Both the position numbers and the translations under genes were made by a program. The notes under the pieces are model-generated. The model was not told where the DNA came from. It saw nothing but the letters and a program-made list of their open reading frames with translations, and searched no databases. A stretch of DNA of 5,980 bases, from assembly GCA_945827765.1 (NCBI GenBank), contig CALZPS010000105.1, positions 1 through 5,980 of the forward strand, written 5' to 3'. The stretch comes from an uncultured Lachnospiraceae bacterium. GTDB taxonomy: Bacteria > Bacillota > Clostridia > Lachnospirales > Lachnospiraceae. The first letter of the stretch is position 1, and every line of letters starts with the position of its first letter. This document shows positions 5,937 through 5,980 of this stretch, one piece after another.

Positions 5937-5980
5937 CTGTCTCTTATACACATCTGACGCTGCCGACGATACTCCTTGTG
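5937..5980. other. Illumina Nextera adapter left on the contig end (artefact)
   Basis: Positions 5937-5955 are the 19-base Tn5 mosaic end as read at an insert's 3' side (CTGTCTCTTATACACATCT). Positions 5956-5969 (GACGCTGCCGACGA) complete the reverse complement of the Nextera Read 1 adapter. Positions 5970-5977 (TACTCCTT) are the reverse complement of AAGGAGTA, the i5 index known as S507/N507. The final GTG starts the P5 flow-cell sequence. This is untrimmed read-through, not a natural transposon end. Confidence 0.97.

Noticed and set aside
5937..5955. Natural Tn5/IS50 mosaic end or insertion sequence
   Set aside because: It is followed exactly by the Nextera Read 1 adapter, an i5 index and the start of P5, so it is library sequence.

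Overview
The window looks like the end of a draft contig from a low-to-mid G+C Clostridia genome, most likely Lachnospiraceae (a gut relative of Roseburia, Dorea, Blautia or Coprococcus). This is inferred from protein style, AGGAG-type ribosome binding sites, AT-rich spacers and gene content, not from a database match. The last 44 bases (5937-5980) are not genomic. They are Illumina Nextera adapter with an i5 index, so the biological sequence stops at 5936.

Layout. At 22-123, a structured intergenic repeat has a near-perfect 24-bp hairpin. At 146-1712 on the minus strand, a two-gene operon encodes the ATPase and permease of an SsuBC/TauBC-type ABC importer; no substrate-binding protein is in the window. 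From 1713 to 2113 there is a 400-bp divergent spacer with no gene. It holds a roughly 210-bp second member of the repeat family, with imperfect terminal inverted repeats and a predicted multi-branch fold, then an extended -10 promoter and a leader with two mutually exclusive hairpins. At 2114-3711 on the plus strand, a ten-helix EamA/DMT transporter gene is followed after 2 bp by queH (epoxyqueuosine reductase, last step of queuosine synthesis). At 3793-5188 lies argH (argininosuccinate lyase), broken by a 2-base loss in an AG run at about 4153-4159. At 5190-5936, asd (aspartate-semialdehyde dehydrogenase) starts 1 bp after the argH stop and is cut off by the adapter.

How the genes relate. 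The ABC pair imports an unknown small solute. The EamA and queH genes are so close that they are probably co-translated, which raises the untested idea that the transporter is linked to queuine or queuosine metabolism. argH and asd form an amino-acid biosynthesis pair around aspartate (arginine synthesis; the lysine, threonine and methionine branch), with asd probably translated by read-on from argH.

I see no defence system, CRISPR array, prophage, tRNA or rRNA. The least explained material is the repeat family at 22-123 and about 1733-1942. The argH frameshift and the adapter tail bear on sequence quality and should be resolved before any biological claim is made from them.
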